6,985 nt of DNA, from positions 1 to 6,985 of the forward strand of contig JAICZB010000129.1 of NCBI GenBank assembly GCA_025933895.1. Reading direction: 5' to 3'. Positions 6,601-6,985 of the stretch are shown here, piece after piece. This DNA comes from Thermoleophilia bacterium (GTDB lineage: Bacteria > Actinomycetota > Thermoleophilia > Gaiellales > Gaiellaceae). A model generated the notes under the pieces. It saw only the letters and a program-made list of their open reading frames with translations, had not been told where the DNA came from and did no database searches. Numbering within the stretch: position 1 is the first letter of the stretch; each line of letters starts with the position of its first letter. Both the position numbers and the translations under genes were made by a program.

Positions 6601-6718
6601 ACGCAGTGACGAGCCGACGCTCCGAGCGCAGGCTCGTCGTGCCGGCGGCGCCGCACTGGCCACAGAACGCGGCGCCGTCCGGGTTCGTCGCGGAACACGT
6701 CGGGCACTGCCAAGGCAT
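3641..6718 (-). CDS. Zinc ribbon / class III nucleotide cyclase / AAA ATPase / TPR signalling protein
   Basis: A 1025-residue multidomain protein. Residues 5-22 hold a zinc ribbon (C5-x2-C8, C19-x2-C22). Residues 34-215 are a class III cyclase homology domain: ALFADISGF with metal Asp43, VEKYAGDAILALFG with Lys83 and metal Asp87, and DYGVLGDVVVLAQRLEAA (154-171), ending in the usual LKGKAEPV-like strand (201-208). Residues about 231-500 are an AAA_16-type ATPase: Walker A GEAGAGKT (256-263), Walker B ILHLDDLHWAD (375-385). From about 600 to the end, helical pairs such as RYEEALSHYREVAAAG look like TPR repeats for protein contacts. No membrane segment or signal peptide is seen, so it is cytoplasmic. 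In the cyclase part the residue expected to be the transition-state Asn is Val163, while Arg167 remains; activity is therefore doubtful. The start at 6718 puts the zinc ribbon at the very N-terminus, as in relatives; the frame is open to 6859 but the extra codons cross tRNA-like sequence. No good Shine-Dalgarno precedes 6718. The gene has no operon partner in the window. Confidence 0.9.
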   Translation of the reverse strand: MPWQCPTCSATNPDGAAFCGQCGAAGTTSLRSERRLVTALFADISGFSELTGRVDTEELLEVIDPVVSALSNVVGRFGGTVEKYAGDAILALFGAPVAHDDDAARALRTAEAMHRGLADLVPELAPAGANLRLHIGVNSGHGIGRVMGSDVRVDYGVLGDVVVLAQRLEAAAPPGETYVGETTFALTRKQFDLEPLGELTVKGKAEPVRAWRLAGPRVGGSAAAVSAEWSLAGRERELALLGEFVDRRAGVGFVVGEAGAGKTVLCQAVRARAENTGLQWLAARCISYGGELAYWPFADLFRRVFGLEDATQHGALAILEEELAELSLPEALPFVAALCGVEGEATDLDAQSFQIRLHESVVAVLQELATRQRTILHLDDLHWADGPTVALLRKVHEVCRDTPLLVLISTRPDALALVAELEAAAPEATVHIELQPLAEEAVRELATRILSAPPSSALVEELLERTRGNPFFVEEVTRSLVERDELVEQDGEWHTRPGWEADEVPLTVEGLLAARIDSLGEPERDALEMLSIIGRRADGELARAVNEQIDAVVPTLVGAGLLDPPDETGYVLSFHHPLIQQVVYSRLLRRRRARLHALVGETAEQLYGVDDASVDLFARHFYLGEEPEKAYPYLLRAAERAERLFANEQALTQLRRALELTEVVATVGDRLDLLYRCAKLEETVGRYEEALSHYREVAAAGHFRSAIHEAEVLRLLGRGDEAFTCLEQARRQHPDPPPADLAALALGEGLLLRHRGEVSEAVKAFERGIAAGSGQDSAIEGELLVELGYALKFIGEPKDGLPHVTRARLVFERLGDLPRLAMTLRVLGGIQCDLADAEGDREGMQRALETLEQAQSLARRVGNAEEQAASLINMAVTLGDLREFEAALDADHAALAAFGAAGLKGGIACAYCNIADHLTQLARWEEGLEAGRQGLVVAEEIDMPYWKTGALQSISMAEFGLGNPQSAAAAAEQALELALAHGLLQDRAQYALRDAIKAHQALGNHERIRDLLQLADELGFTPATE

Positions 6719-6780
6719 GGCCCAGACTCTATGAAGACCGGCGGCTTCACTTCCAGCCGAAGCGGCCTTGGGTTTCTCCA

Positions 6781-6820
6781 TGGCCCGGCATGAATCGAAC
6801 ATGCGCACGCGGTTTAGGAA
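6781..6820 (-). other. tRNA 3'-half-like remnant (CCU anticodon), possible attachment site
   Basis: Read on the minus strand from 6820, the sequence fits a tRNA from the anticodon loop onward: TTCCTAA (loop, anticodon CCT at 6818-6816), ACCGC (3' side of the anticodon stem, 6813-6809), a four-base variable loop, then a perfect T-arm with stem GCATG/CATGC and loop TTCGATT (6804-6788), then CGGGCCA (6787-6781). The sequence before the loop does not pair with ACCGC and shows no D-arm, so the 5' half is absent. Loss of identity at the anticodon loop is typical of tyrosine-recombinase attachment sites in tRNA genes. The acceptor end lacks a clear discriminator plus CCA, which weakens the call. Confidence 0.5.
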
Positions 6821-6844
6821 GTCGGCTGAAACTGTCCCTGCATT

Positions 6845-6955
6845 TACGTATGTGTCCACTCAGCCCGTCCTGAGCGGGCTTGGTCGTCCGTGCAGTCCCG
6901 CTGAGTCCGCCTGGTACGCGGTCGTCCGGCCGGTCTCGGTAGACGGCCGGTAGAC
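6845..6955 (+). repeat. Structured direct repeat, copy B
   Basis: This is the partner of 3520-3630. Hairpin 1: AGCCCG (6862-6867) with CGGGCT (6875-6880), 7-base loop. Hairpin 2: CCGGCC (6926-6931) with GGCCGG (6945-6950), continued inside by GTC (6933-6935) with GAC (6942-6944), loop TCGGTA, one bulged G. Other pairings around 6930-6966 are possible, for example CCGGTCT (6930-6936) with AGACCGG (6952-6958). The copy lies 24 bases outside the tRNA-like remnant and upstream of the cyclase gene; the right part of the window (6956-6985) shows nothing else I can name. Confidence 0.7.
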
Positions 6956-6985
6956 CGGACGAGACCAGAGCGCGTTGGGGCTGGC

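Noticed and set aside
6719..6859. Upstream in-frame starts for the cyclase gene (6781 and 6859)
   Set aside because: They add up to 47 residues ahead of the N-terminal zinc ribbon without family-like sequence and overlap the tRNA-like segment. The ATG at 6718 gives the expected domain start.
6768..6953. Small plus-strand open frame of 61 codons across the tRNA-like remnant and repeat copy B
   Set aside because: The same frame in repeat copy A does not give a similar peptide, and the region is better explained by non-coding structure.

Overview
High-GC DNA (clearly above 60% by eye), GC-rich third codon positions and the protein families present suggest an actinobacterium, possibly of the Solirubrobacter/Gaiella (Thermoleophilia) type. 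That placement rests on remembered family resemblance, not on a search.

Layout. (1) 2-124, plus strand: the last 40 codons of an IS110-family transposase running in from the left. Behind it are a small stem-loop and a perfect 16-bp hairpin at 189-223. (2) 249-1688, minus strand: a two-gene operon. The first gene encodes an AmiC/UrtA/FmdD-like amide- or amino-acid-binding protein with no signal peptide. After 24 bases comes a 90-residue small protein of unknown function. (3) 1796/1916-3358, plus strand: a divergent regulator with a degenerate N-terminal HD-like half, an HD-GYP-like phosphohydrolase half and a C-terminal LuxR-type helix-turn-helix. Its conserved N-terminus continues upstream of the first ATG, where the frame has no ATG, GTG or TTG; an AUC codon behind a good Shine-Dalgarno is the best candidate start. 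(4) 3359-3640, non-coding: an inverted repeat after the regulator, then a structured repeat. (5) 3641-6718, minus strand: a 1025-residue zinc ribbon / class III nucleotide cyclase / AAA ATPase / TPR regulator in which the usual transition-state Asn is Val. (6) 6719-6985, non-coding: a 40-base sequence matching the 3' half of a tRNA (CCU anticodon, Arg), then a second copy of the structured repeat.

How the genes may work together. The binding protein and the HD/LuxR regulator are divergent across about 107 bases and may form a ligand-sensing regulatory pair, with the 90-residue protein as part of the output. This is inference from arrangement and from the cytoplasmic AmiC precedent. The cyclase-ATPase-TPR gene stands alone and is probably a separate signalling protein.

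Most unusual points: the missing canonical start codon of the regulator; the altered cyclase active site; and an imperfect direct repeat of about 110 bases either side of the cyclase gene, whose two predicted hairpins are kept in both copies despite sequence drift, one copy sitting next to a tRNA 3'-half remnant that looks like an integration-site scar.
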